This document shows positions 17,801-26,328 of a stretch of 64,000 bases of DNA, in pieces. Both the position numbers and the translations under genes were made by a program. Location of the stretch: assembly GCA_965207585.1 (NCBI GenBank), contig CBDBMT010000003.1:1364001-1428000 (forward strand), given 5' to 3'. A model generated the notes under the pieces. It ran no database searches. It was not told the origin of the DNA and worked only from the letters and a program-made list of their open reading frames with translations. Each line of letters begins with the position of its first letter. Position 1 is the first letter of the stretch. The DNA is from Bin87 sp965207585 (GTDB lineage Bacteria; Chloroflexota; Dehalococcoidia; Lucifugimonadales; UBA3495).

Positions 17801-18053
17801 CGAGCCACCGGCAGCCGGAGGTCTGACAGTCAAATATCGCGTCAGTCAATCCGGCGACTTCGTGGCCGCTGCCGGTCTGGGCGACAAGGAATTGGAAACC
17901 ACCAGTCCAATTGTCTTCATCAGTTTGCCCACGGTTAACGACGATACCGATGAGGCGGACGGATCTGTAACAGTCACGCTACTCACCAGCACGGACTACA
18001 ACATCGTCTCCGGCAGATCGTCTGCCACCATATCGGTGGCAGACGACGACTGA
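14880..18053 (+). CDS. Secreted Calx-beta-like repeat protein (giant 2)
   Basis: The 1057-residue protein starts with a signal peptide (ILAAAIVAVLVIAVAALALP) and then has about nine Calx-beta-like repeats of ~100-110 residues. Each has the pattern EG-x4-F/Y-TI-x-A-x-PAP-x-x-SLTV-x-YxV, L-G-x-K-x-x-T-x-T, VPT-x-DD and D-G-SVTVTL. The repeats differ from each other much more than those of giants 1 and 3, so this gene has not been homogenised recently. The chain ends ISVADDD with no anchor domain. A strong Shine-Dalgarno (AAGGAGG, ~14863) supports the ATG at 14880 (or the next ATG). Extracellular or cell-surface role is inferred from the signal peptide and family. Confidence 0.85.
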   Translation: MMNGKISRFSPSGILAAAIVAVLVIAVAALALPANPAEGRSNAPPPGEAAPAAPQIAQTPELSIAAESDSVVEGGWAQFTISANPAPSSSLTVHYTVSQTGEFEHQAKQLWIDKNLGRKTLTLTGASAAIAVPTVDDDKREQDGSVTVTLNASPDYTLSASSSATVARVDNERTPQLKVEADAGEVNEGSPASFTVTTIPTGRLTMTVNYQVIHYGGYVAAGDLGTQSLTFTGPSATIAVPTIHDNVAEPDGSLTVMLLPDKSYRMGVPSVATTTVKNTDTIKEVPRLSVSAPASSHFEGRPVRFIVQANRAPSGSLTVDYQVIESGGYVSSRDLGRKQITLTGSSATIIVPTISDNEAEPSGDGSALVALLPGRGYALQRQNVAQTTILNDDPLRPSITVSGGPGITEGEDAEYVFSASPAPQNSLTIHYTVSQDSDKVVDGQAVSKTLTLTGSRATVTVPTLDDNAGEPDDHVSVTVNDGSGYSVGSPASASVLVHDNDSYPTVTLSGAPANVDEGNSFDLIFHISETLPLHQHGLSVKYRINDRGHARTRNAFIPRQVTQTTVSITPKDDNSHHPDGPLSVTVLSGENYRVGSPSSVTVNVREDDPAGGPPTISLSGPASVTEGDPMVYTVTASSAPQGGSVPVHYRVGRSYDYGKRVASNQLGRKSVSLTGTTATITVPTIDDDIYDGPAAFTVGLRDVSGYRVVQRTVGTQVVDDDPNPTITVETIPDSNNPAVAEGNPARFTIAANPAPAGDLTINYRVYQEGDFVDGSYLGNYSVTLTNSAPSATVSVPTLDDNVEEPRGRVEIYIAYGRGYTYEIYPDGYAVYYVDDNDQRGNPTISVTGPTEVTEGSAVAYTITSSPAPKGSLTVNYRISQEGGFVAAGELGLKSVTITSATTTVSIPTLGDDVDEEDGSVSLTLGSGTTYRLDPTDYYATTTVEDDDVANPDLRIISRKSSVDEGDTAQFTLFIEPPAAGGLTVKYRVSQSGDFVAAAGLGDKELETTSPIVFISLPTVNDDTDEADGSVTVTLLTSTDYNIVSGRSSATISVADDD

Positions 18054-18077
18054 GGCCAGCCGCAACCAACTCAACAT

Positions 18078-18119
18078 GAGGCAAGGGCGCTTGCGGGATG
18101 CCTGTGACGCCCTTGCCTC
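18078..18119 (+). terminator. Inverted repeat after giant 2
   Basis: GAGGCAAGGGC (18078-18088) pairs perfectly with GCCCTTGCCTC (18109-18119) over a 20-nt loop, 24 nt after the stop codon. There is no T-run, so termination is possible but not certain. Confidence 0.5.
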
Positions 18120-18186
18120 AAGGCAAATCGCTTGGCAGCGCGTCGACTTCAAACCGAGACCCGCCAGGGCCTTTCCAAAGTTAATC

Positions 18187-18292
18187 CGTCATTCCCGAGA
18201 AAGAACATCACCCCGTAGTTCATACGGGGCGGGAATCCAGGAGGTCGTCGTGTCCGAAATTTGCTGGATTCCGGCGAAAGCCGGAATGACGG
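18187..18292. repeat. REP-like palindromic repeat, copy 1
   Basis: Begins CGTCATTCC and ends GGAATGACGG, with internal GGAATCCAG/CTGGATTCC. Related units occur at 34005-34085 and 35971-36000. The ends are complementary, so the unit folds into long hairpins. This is the class of short intergenic palindromes common in many genomes. Confidence 0.8.
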
Positions 18293-18601
18293 TTAGGTGT
18301 GAAAGGCCGTAATCCTGGACTTTGGAACTCCTGGCTCATAACGGCCAGCTTTGAGCCACGTGGCTCATGCATACTGCTGTTGTCCAGTGGTTCGGTCCCA
18401 TTAGCGTTTCACGATTGGCCAGCCGGTTGAGGGCGTTATGCCAGAGCAGGGTTCGGCCGGGGTAGGCTGGAGATGTACGCCAAAACTGCGGGAGGGTGGT
18501 TGCGTCAACTAACGGCTGAGGTGATAATGGTTATCACTTCTCGTGTGATGGCCGTTTCGGCAAGGAGGATCCGCGTTCCGGCGTCCGGAAGGTGAGGCAA
18601 G
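18293..18601 (+). promoter_or_regulatory. Regulatory-looking region upstream of giant 3 with two palindromes
   Basis: Two operator-like dyads stand out. The first is GAGCCACGTGGCTC (18353-18366, perfect 14 bp), flanked by a direct repeat TGGCTCAT. The second is GTGATAA-TGG-TTATCAC (18521-18537), about 65 bp before the start codon. No gene is seen. These could bind a repressor or activator of the giant 3 gene; no family-specific operator is recognised. Confidence 0.45.
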
Positions 18602-21600
18602 ATGCCAATGTTCGTAAGGAGAACCCCCGTCACCGGGGCCCCGAGGCATCCAAGCAGACTTGGCTCGGTGAGAGGCGGCCTGTTGCTGCTCCTGACCTTC
18701 CCGGTCGTTTTCCTGGCTCTCGCCCTGTCAGTGGCCTGGCTACAGCCCGCCCACCCCGCTGACGCCCACGACGCCGCGAACGAAGGGGTTCAGGTGGCCG
18801 GAATGAACTCCACCGGGACGGCGGCCGAAGTATCAATAACGGGCGTCTCTGCACCGGAAGGCCACCCGGCCAGCTTCCTCGTGAGGCTCGACGGCGCAAT
18901 CGACCGGGACGTGACCGTCCAATGGCAGACCGGCGACGACACCGCAGCCGGCGCCAACCCGGCCACGGCCGGCGAGGACTACACCCCGACGGCCACGGCT
19001 CAGACCTTGACCATACCCGCCGGAAGCGTCAGTTTCAACCTGTCGGTACCGACCCTACAGGACGCCATTGACGAATACAGCGAAACATTCCTGGTGCGGC
19101 TGTCGCATCCGACCAACGCCACCCTGTCGCCAACCGCCGCCGTTGCCGTTGGAACCATAGATGACGACGACGTGGCCCCCACGGTGTCCATAGCCGACGC
19201 CGCCTCAGTTACCGAAGGCGCCGGTCCCGGCGCCACGACCGACATGACATTCACGGTGAGCCTGTCGGCGGTGAGCGGCAAGGACATAACCGTTCACTAT
19301 TCCCTGGGCGGTACCGCCACCGCCGGGTCCGATTACGACACGCCGGACCCGCTGGCAATAACCATCCCCGCCGGCCAGCAAACGGGAGACATTGTGGTTC
19401 CGGTGAAAAGCGACGAGTTGGATGAAGACGATAGCGAGACCGTCGTAGTTTATCTTCTGCAATCCGTCAACGCCGACCTGTCCACTCAAGAGGACGCCAC
19501 CGTCGCCACGGGAATCATCGCCGACCCGGGGCAGGGGTTGATCCCGGAGGGCGAACTTGACGGCCCGCAGCTCGGCGAGGCTGTTGATGAAGTCAGCGTG
19601 ACCGATTATCTCGGCCCGGACGGCGTCTACCGCATGCGCGACGGCGACGGAGAGCTTGAGCTGCGTCTGCTCTCGTCGTCCGGCGCGCACGATGCGTTGG
19701 TGGACGGCGACGGACAACAAGGCGACGTTGACCTTGAGGCACTCGCCGCAAGTGCGGGGGCGGCCTATGCGCCCGCGAGCAGCGGCGACCTCAACGGCAC
19801 AGAGACGACCACGGTGGCCACGCCGAGCACCTGGCTGGCTGCCTCCAACGGCCAGCTCTTCCTGCTGGTCGGCGGCGTCAACGTCTTCTTCGCGCCGCAC
19901 CTCGACGAGAGCGAGATCACGGCCATCCTGGCCGGTCACAACATTCCGGGCGACCGCGTCGAACCGCTCGGCGAGCTGCCCAACGCGTATCTGATTCGTA
20001 CGGTCTCTGACCTCGAGACCTTACGACTGGCCGACGCGCTCTCGGCGGAAGCGGGCGTCGACAGCGCTGTGCCGAACCTCTACACGCCGCTGTCGGAGGG
20101 TCCCGAGTTGCTGCCGAAAAGCTATTCCTGGTTTACCCGCCTGGCGCAGGTGCGTTGCGGCAACCACAAGCAGTACCCTGACGCGCTGTCGGGCTGCCTC
20201 TGGCATCTGAACGCGGACACCAACTATCGTTTCGACGGCAAGGACCCGACGATCGACATCAACCTCGGCGACGCCTGGGCCTCGACCATGGGCGCGGGCG
20301 TGACCGTTGCCGTGATCGACCATACTTGGGAGTCGTCGCATCCGGACCTGGTTGGCAACGCAGATACCTCGCGCAGCAAACTGTGGGGCGGTCGGACCGG
20401 CGAGGACGGCACGAAGGAGAATGCCTTTCATGGTACTGCCGTGGCGGGTATTGTTGCGGCCCGCGACAACAGCATCGGCGGCCGCGGGGTCGCGCCGCGC
20501 GCGACGCTGGTCAACTACAACTTCCTCGACGAACAGTCGACGGCGAACGAGTTCTCGGCGATGACGCTGAACAAGGAGACGGTTGCTGTCTACAATTTGA
20601 GCTATGGCCTCTCGGATACCGCGAGGATCATGCGTAGAGGCGAAGGCTGGCGGCGCGCCGTGGAGGAAGGGCTGCGAGCCGGCTTCGGCGGCAAAGGCTC
20701 ATCGTATGTGGTCGCCGCCGGCAACGGCGGGCGGTTTACAGGCGCAGATTGGGCGACACTCGACCAACAGAATAATCATCGCGGCGTGATCGCAGTCTGC
20801 GCGGTGAACCTCTACGGCACTGCGTCAGATTACTCGGAGAAGGGACCCAGCCTCTGGGTCTGCGCCCCCTCGGATGACACCAGCGGCACGTATCCAGGGA
20901 TCCTGACCACGATTGGAAAGGGCAACTACATGGACTTCATGGGCGGGACCAGCGCCGCCGCCCCGATGGTCTCCGGAGTGATCGCGCTGATGCGCGGCGT
21001 CAACGATCAACTGACCTGGCGTGACGTGAAGGTCATTCTCGCCAACACCGCGCAGAAGAACGACCCCAGCAACTCCGGTTGGGTCAACGCCGGGGTCAAG
21101 TATGGATCGAGCACGGAGAAGTACTCGTTCAACAATGAGTACGGCTTCGGTACGGTCGATGCCTCTGCCGCGGTGCAAGCCGCGAGCAATTGGAACTTAC
21201 TTCCGTCCGAGCAGCTGGCTCAGGTCTCTTCAAGCACCGTGGTGGCCTTACCAAGCTACGGCAACGAGGTCGAACTGACGGCGGACGTGACCACCGATAT
21301 CGACTTCGTGGAGCACGTCACGATCGCGATCAAGGCTGACATCTATGATATGCGCCACTATCGCTGGACGCTGGTCTCGCCGTCCGGCACAGAGTCGCTG
21401 TTGTCCCCCGAATACTTGAACTGCGAACGTATCGTCTGCAATTGGACCGGAACGTTCCACTTCGGATCAAATCGACATTTGGGTGAAGATGGGTCGGGCA
21501 CCTGGAAGGTTAAGGTGCGCCGCTACGAGTTTGATGTGACCGTCTGCGGCATTCCAGACTTGAAACTACATAGCATGCTGTGTCGGGGGCTGCAGGCATT

Positions 21601-24600
21601 TGACGAAGAGATCGAGTCGTTCAAGCTGGTCGTGTACGGGCACGCGGCCGAGGCCGGGCAGGCCGTCCAGTTGGCTGCCAACCCGCTGAGCGTGGCAGAG
21701 GGCGGCGAGGTCAACCTGAGCGTCCGGGTTGAGGGCGCAGCGCCAACGTCGAACCTCGTCCTGCCGCTTCGGTTCACCGATGGGGAAACGACCGCGCCCG
21801 GTTCGCCCGGCGCCGACTACGCCGCACTCGCGTCGATCACGATTCCCGCCGGCGCTACGTCCGCGACAGCAAAGGTTGCGACCACGCAGGACAGCGTCTA
21901 TGAGGGCGATGAGACGTTCACGATTGCTCTCGGCGCGCTGCCGCCGGGCTTCAAGCGGGCCGGCGCCCCAGTGACCGTGACGATAGCGGATGACGATACG
22001 CTACCCACAGTGACGCTGAAGTCCTCGAGCGCCACCGTGACCGAAGGCGAGTCCGTGTCGATTACGGCCAGCCTCAGCAACCTATCGGACGAGGCGGTGA
22101 TGCTCACCGTGAGCGCCGCGCCGGTCGCCCCAGCGGCCGCGGGGGACGGCTCCCTCGCGACACCCACGCTGACGATCGCGGCCGGCGCCGGCGACAGTAC
22201 GGGCAACGTAACGTTCACGGCGACGGACAACGACCTCTACGAGCTGAGCACGGCGACGGCGAAGAGGTTCGCCATCTCCGCCACGACCAGCGGCGGTCGA
22301 GGCGTCGCCGATCCGGCCTCGATCACCGTTGAAATCGAGGACGACGAGTCGAAGCCCGAGGTGAGCATCACGGCCGGCGCCGGCGTGACTGAGGGTTCCG
22401 ACGCTACGTTCACGCTGACGGCGACGCCGAAGCCGGCGGACGATCTGACTGTCAACGTGTCGGTCGCGGTGAGCGGAGACTACGGCGTTTCTGCCGGCAC
22501 GCAGACGGTAACGATAACAACGAGCGGCGGCGCGACGCTCACGTTGGCGACCACGGGCGATCAGGTTGACGAGCCTGACGGTTCGATCACGGCGACCATC
22601 CAAGCAGGCGCCGACTACACGCCGTCGTCCACGACCTCGGCGACCGTCGATATCGCGGACGACGATACAGGCGCGGGCTACACGGTCGATCCGGACGTTG
22701 TAACGAAGGTCAAGGCGCTCGCCGCCCAGACGCACCACGGCCAGTCGCACGTGAATCGCTGGAACCGGGTGCTGGTGGCCTTCGGCGAGCACGACGGCAC
22801 GGGGGTAACGGGCGGCGCGATGACGGCGTCGGAAGCCCAGGATATGGCGGACCAGTACAGCAGCCCGGTCTGGGACGAGGTGGTGGTCGAGTTGACCGCG
22901 CTGGAGGCGGCACCGCATCCGCCCACGCCCGAGGTGAGCATCGCGTCCGGCAGCGACGTGACCGAGGGCGGCGATGTCACGTTCACGCTGACGGCCAGTC
23001 CCGCACCAACGGCCAACCTCGATGTCACGGTCACGATCGCGACCGTAGGCGACTACGGCGTCACGGTCGGCTCGCGCACGGTGACGATCCCGACATCCGG
23101 CAGCAAGACCCTGACGGTCGCGACAACGGACGACCAGGCGCACGAAGCCGATGGCTCGGTCACGGCGACACTGGTTGACGGCGCAGACTACGACCTTGGC
23201 ACGTCGAAGACGGCATCAGTGACGGTGTCCGACGATGATCCGCCGCCGATGCCGGTCGTCAGCATCTCGGGTGGGAGCGCCGTGACCGAGGGCGCCAGCG
23301 CCACGTTCACGTTGACAGCGAATCCTGCGCCGGCGGCCAGCCTCAGCGTGTCGCTGCTGATCGGGAAGAGCGGCGACTTTGGCGTGGCGAGCGGTTTCCG
23401 GACGGTGGCGATTCCGACCGGAGGCAACTTCAGCTTGACGATTCCCACGACCGGCGACTTGACCGACGAGGCCGACGGGTTCGTCAGTGCGACGCTGCGG
23501 GATGGCTCGACTTACGACCTGGGCACGTCCAGAACCGCCAAGGTGACGATCCTAGATGACGATGATCCGCCTCAGACGCCGGTGGTCAGCATCTCGGGCG
23601 GGAGCGCCGTGAACGAGGGCGGGAACGTCAGCTTCGAGTTGACGGCGACGCCGAAGCCGACGACCAACCTCGATGTCACGGTCACGATTGCCTCGGTTGG
23701 CGACTACGGCGTCACGGCGGGTAATCGGATGGTGACGATCCCAATATCGGGCAGCAAGACGTTGACGATCTCGACAACGGACGACCAGGCAGACGAATCG
23801 GACGGCTCGGTCACGGCGACGCTGGTGGATGGGTCCGACTACGACCTGGGCACGTCGAAGATGGCGACAGTGACGGTGTCGGACGACGACGGCACCTACA
23901 CGGTGGACCCGGACGTGGTCGCCAGGGTCAGGGAGCTGGCGTCGCAGACCCAGCACGGCGCGGCCCACGTGAACCGCTGGAACCGGGTGCTGCTGGCCTT
24001 CGGCGAGCACGACGGCACCGGCGTCACGGGCGGCCCGATGACGGCGGCCCAGGCCCAGGACATGGCGGACCGGCACAGCAGCCCGGTTTGGGACGAGGTG
24101 GTTGTCGAGCTGACGGCGCTGGAGGCGGCGTCAGCGCAGACGCCGCCGCCCACGCCCGAGGTGAGCATTTCCGCCGGCAGCGGGGTGACCGAGGGCGGCT
24201 CCGCCACCTTCACGGTGACCGCCAGCCCGGCCCCGGCGGCGGACCTGGCGGTGAGCGTGACGGTGTCCCAGAGCGGCGACTACGGCGCGACCACGGGCCA
24301 GCGCACGGTGACCGTCCCCACCACGGGCAGCGTCACCCTCACCGTGGGCACCACCGACGACGACGCCGACGAGACCGACGGGTCGGTCACGGCCACGGTG
24401 AACGCCGGCAGCGGCTACACCGTGTCCTCGTCCCAGGGCGCGGCCACGGTGGCCGTGTCGGACAACGACGACGCCCCCACGCCGGTGGTGAGCATTACCG
24501 GCGGCAGCGGGGTGACCGAGGGCGGCGACGCCGTCTTCACGGTGACGGCCAGCCCGGCCCCGGCGGCCAACCTGGCGGTGAGCGTAACGGTGTCCCAGAG

Positions 24601-26134
24601 CGGGGACTACGGCGCCACCACGGGGAAGCGGACGGTGACCGTCCCCACCACGGGCAGCGTCACCCTCACCGTCGGCACCACCGACGACGCCGCCGACGAG
24701 ACCGACGGGTCGGTGACGGCCACGGTGAACGCCGGCAGCGGCTACACCGTGTCCTCGACCCAGGGCGCGGCCACGGTCGGTGTGTCCGACAACGACGCCG
24801 CCCCCACGCCGGTGGTCAGCGTCAGCGGCGGCAGCGGCATCACCGAGGGCGGCGACGCCGTCTTCACGGTGACCGCCAGCCCGGCCCCGGCGGCCAACCT
24901 GGCGGTGAGCGTCACGGTTTCCCAGAGCGGCGACTACGGCGCCACCACGGGCCAGCGGACGGTGACGATCCCCACCACGGGCATCGCCACCCTCACCGTG
25001 GGCACCACCGACGATAACGCCGACGAGACCGACGGTTCGGTGACCGCAACGGTGAACGCCGGCAGCGGCTACACCGTGTCCTCGACCCAGGGCGCGGCCA
25101 CGGTGGCCGTGGCCGACAACGACGACGCCCCCACGCCGGTGGTGAGCATTACCGGCGGCAGCGGGATCACCGAGGGCGGCGACGCCGTCTTCACGGTGAC
25201 CGCCAGCCCGGCGCCTTCGTCCGACCTGGCGGTGAGCGTCACGGTGTCCCAGAGCGGCGACTACGGCGCGGCCACGGGCCAGCGCACGGTGACCGTCCCC
25301 ACCACGGGCAGCGCCACCCTCACCGTGGGCACCACGGACGATAACGCCGACGAGACCGACGGGTCGGTCACCGCCACGGTGAACGCGGGCAGCGGCTACA
25401 CGGTATCCTCGTCCCAGGGCGCGGCCACGGTGGCCGTGGCCGACAACGACGACGCTCCCACGCCGGTGGTGAGCGTCAGCGCGGGCGGCGGGGTGACCGA
25501 GGGCGGCGACGCCGTCTTCACGGTGACGGCCAGCCCGGCCCCGGCGGCGGACCTGGCGGTGAGCGTGACGGTATCCCAGAGCGGCGACTACGGCGCCACC
25601 ACGGGCCAGCGCACGGTGACGATCCCCACCACGGGCAGCGCCACCCTCACCGTGGGCACCACCGACGACGCCGCCGACGAGGCCGACGGGTCGGTGACCG
25701 CAACGGTGAACGCCGGCAGCGGCTACACGGTGTCCTCGACCCAGGGGGCGGCCACGGTGGCCGTGTCCGACGACGACGACGCCGCGCCGGAGGTGGAGAT
25801 CAGCGTCGCCGTGGAGGACGCCTCGGCGGTGGAGGGCGACGTGCTGGAGTTCCGGGTGGTGCTGTCGGCGGCGTCCGCCGAGGAGATCCGGGTGCGGTGG
25901 TACACCGCGCCGGCCTACCACCTGCTGGACGACCGGGCGCACCGGTCCGACTACCAGACGACGGAGGGAGAGCTGGTGTTCAAGCCGGGGGTGACGGAGC
26001 TGACGGGGGAGGTGTGGCTGGAGCAGGACGAGGATGAGGAGCCGGACGAGTACTTCGCGGTGGAGGCGTTCCTGCCCGGGAGCCTCGTCTCGCCCGACGC
26101 GGTGGGAACCATGACCATCGTGGACGACGACTAG
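18602..26134 (+). CDS. Giant secreted subtilisin-like (S8) protease with P domain and Calx-beta-like array (giant 3)
   Basis: The 2510-residue protein opens with a signal peptide (GGLLLLLTFPVVFLALALSV...AHPADAH). Two Calx-beta domains lie at ~75-190 and 195-305. The S8 peptidase domain spans ~560-880, with catalytic Asp573 (VAVIDHTW), His610 (HGTAVAGI) and Ser784 (GGTSAAAPM). A proprotein-convertase P domain (~895-1015) follows. The rest is Calx-beta-like repeats, two helical modules, five near-identical ~109-residue units, and the same C-terminal domain as giant 1. The full triad predicts an active extracellular protease, and the region 310-520 may be a propeptide or inhibitor-like segment. 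A Shine-Dalgarno (GGAAGGTGAGG) supports ATG 18602. The 3' third is almost identical in DNA to giant 1, a sign of gene conversion. No anchor domain is visible. Confidence 0.9.
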   Translation: MPMFVRRTPVTGAPRHPSRLGSVRGGLLLLLTFPVVFLALALSVAWLQPAHPADAHDAANEGVQVAGMNSTGTAAEVSITGVSAPEGHPASFLVRLDGAIDRDVTVQWQTGDDTAAGANPATAGEDYTPTATAQTLTIPAGSVSFNLSVPTLQDAIDEYSETFLVRLSHPTNATLSPTAAVAVGTIDDDDVAPTVSIADAASVTEGAGPGATTDMTFTVSLSAVSGKDITVHYSLGGTATAGSDYDTPDPLAITIPAGQQTGDIVVPVKSDELDEDDSETVVVYLLQSVNADLSTQEDATVATGIIADPGQGLIPEGELDGPQLGEAVDEVSVTDYLGPDGVYRMRDGDGELELRLLSSSGAHDALVDGDGQQGDVDLEALAASAGAAYAPASSGDLNGTETTTVATPSTWLAASNGQLFLLVGGVNVFFAPHLDESEITAILAGHNIPGDRVEPLGELPNAYLIRTVSDLETLRLADALSAEAGVDSAVPNLYTPLSEGPELLPKSYSWFTRLAQVRCGNHKQYPDALSGCLWHLNADTNYRFDGKDPTIDINLGDAWASTMGAGVTVAVIDHTWESSHPDLVGNADTSRSKLWGGRTGEDGTKENAFHGTAVAGIVAARDNSIGGRGVAPRATLVNYNFLDEQSTANEFSAMTLNKETVAVYNLSYGLSDTARIMRRGEGWRRAVEEGLRAGFGGKGSSYVVAAGNGGRFTGADWATLDQQNNHRGVIAVCAVNLYGTASDYSEKGPSLWVCAPSDDTSGTYPGILTTIGKGNYMDFMGGTSAAAPMVSGVIALMRGVNDQLTWRDVKVILANTAQKNDPSNSGWVNAGVKYGSSTEKYSFNNEYGFGTVDASAAVQAASNWNLLPSEQLAQVSSSTVVALPSYGNEVELTADVTTDIDFVEHVTIAIKADIYDMRHYRWTLVSPSGTESLLSPEYLNCERIVCNWTGTFHFGSNRHLGEDGSGTWKVKVRRYEFDVTVCGIPDLKLHSMLCRGLQAFDEEIESFKLVVYGHAAEAGQAVQLAANPLSVAEGGEVNLSVRVEGAAPTSNLVLPLRFTDGETTAPGSPGADYAALASITIPAGATSATAKVATTQDSVYEGDETFTIALGALPPGFKRAGAPVTVTIADDDTLPTVTLKSSSATVTEGESVSITASLSNLSDEAVMLTVSAAPVAPAAAGDGSLATPTLTIAAGAGDSTGNVTFTATDNDLYELSTATAKRFAISATTSGGRGVADPASITVEIEDDESKPEVSITAGAGVTEGSDATFTLTATPKPADDLTVNVSVAVSGDYGVSAGTQTVTITTSGGATLTLATTGDQVDEPDGSITATIQAGADYTPSSTTSATVDIADDDTGAGYTVDPDVVTKVKALAAQTHHGQSHVNRWNRVLVAFGEHDGTGVTGGAMTASEAQDMADQYSSPVWDEVVVELTALEAAPHPPTPEVSIASGSDVTEGGDVTFTLTASPAPTANLDVTVTIATVGDYGVTVGSRTVTIPTSGSKTLTVATTDDQAHEADGSVTATLVDGADYDLGTSKTASVTVSDDDPPPMPVVSISGGSAVTEGASATFTLTANPAPAASLSVSLLIGKSGDFGVASGFRTVAIPTGGNFSLTIPTTGDLTDEADGFVSATLRDGSTYDLGTSRTAKVTILDDDDPPQTPVVSISGGSAVNEGGNVSFELTATPKPTTNLDVTVTIASVGDYGVTAGNRMVTIPISGSKTLTISTTDDQADESDGSVTATLVDGSDYDLGTSKMATVTVSDDDGTYTVDPDVVARVRELASQTQHGAAHVNRWNRVLLAFGEHDGTGVTGGPMTAAQAQDMADRHSSPVWDEVVVELTALEAASAQTPPPTPEVSISAGSGVTEGGSATFTVTASPAPAADLAVSVTVSQSGDYGATTGQRTVTVPTTGSVTLTVGTTDDDADETDGSVTATVNAGSGYTVSSSQGAATVAVSDNDDAPTPVVSITGGSGVTEGGDAVFTVTASPAPAANLAVSVTVSQSGDYGATTGKRTVTVPTTGSVTLTVGTTDDAADETDGSVTATVNAGSGYTVSSTQGAATVGVSDNDAAPTPVVSVSGGSGITEGGDAVFTVTASPAPAANLAVSVTVSQSGDYGATTGQRTVTIPTTGIATLTVGTTDDNADETDGSVTATVNAGSGYTVSSTQGAATVAVADNDDAPTPVVSITGGSGITEGGDAVFTVTASPAPSSDLAVSVTVSQSGDYGAATGQRTVTVPTTGSATLTVGTTDDNADETDGSVTATVNAGSGYTVSSSQGAATVAVADNDDAPTPVVSVSAGGGVTEGGDAVFTVTASPAPAADLAVSVTVSQSGDYGATTGQRTVTIPTTGSATLTVGTTDDAADEADGSVTATVNAGSGYTVSSTQGAATVAVSDDDDAAPEVEISVAVEDASAVEGDVLEFRVVLSAASAEEIRVRWYTAPAYHLLDDRAHRSDYQTTEGELVFKPGVTELTGEVWLEQDEDEEPDEYFAVEAFLPGSLVSPDAVGTMTIVDDD
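22675..22912 (+). repeat. Helical module, copy 3 (giant 3)
   Basis: Diverged copy (YTVDPDVVTKVKALAAQTHHG..., HVNRWNRVLVAFGEHDG, MTASEAQDMAD). Its codon choice differs from copies 1, 2 and 4, so it was not homogenised with them. Confidence 0.7.
23893..24130 (+). repeat. Helical module, copy 4 (giant 3)
   Basis: Nearly the same DNA as copy 2 at 10495-10735. It marks the left edge of the segment of giant 3 that matches giant 1 closely through to the stop codon. Confidence 0.7.
24150..25790 (+). repeat. Tandem Calx-beta repeat units inside giant 3
   Basis: Five units of ~109 codons with the signature VTEGGDAVFTVTASPAP and ADETDGSVTATVNAGSGYTVSS, starting near 24150, 24478, 24803, 25130 and 25457. 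They match the giant 1 array at DNA level. Confidence 0.8.
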
Positions 26135-26155
26135 CCCGGCCGGGCCGGACTGCCA

Positions 26156-26212
26156 GCGCAGAACGCAATCTGGGGACGCGGCGGTCCAACGTCCCCGGTG
26201 CGGCGCTGGCAG
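26156..26212. repeat. Dispersed repeat downstream of giant genes, copy B
   Basis: Near-identical to 13146-13205, including the hairpin GGGGACG (26172-26178) / CGTCCCC (26190-26196). It lies at the same distance class behind giant 3 as copy A does behind giant 1, so the two genes were duplicated or converted together with their downstream DNA. It may terminate transcription. Confidence 0.7.
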
Positions 26213-26328
26213 TCGTCGGCAGACGGAGCGTTCCGACCAGCGGCATTTGCGTCGCTGGCCGGAAACTGGAATAATGGTTAGCGGTGCAAGAATGCGGACC
26301 GGAGCAATAGAGGCCGGAGCAATATAGG

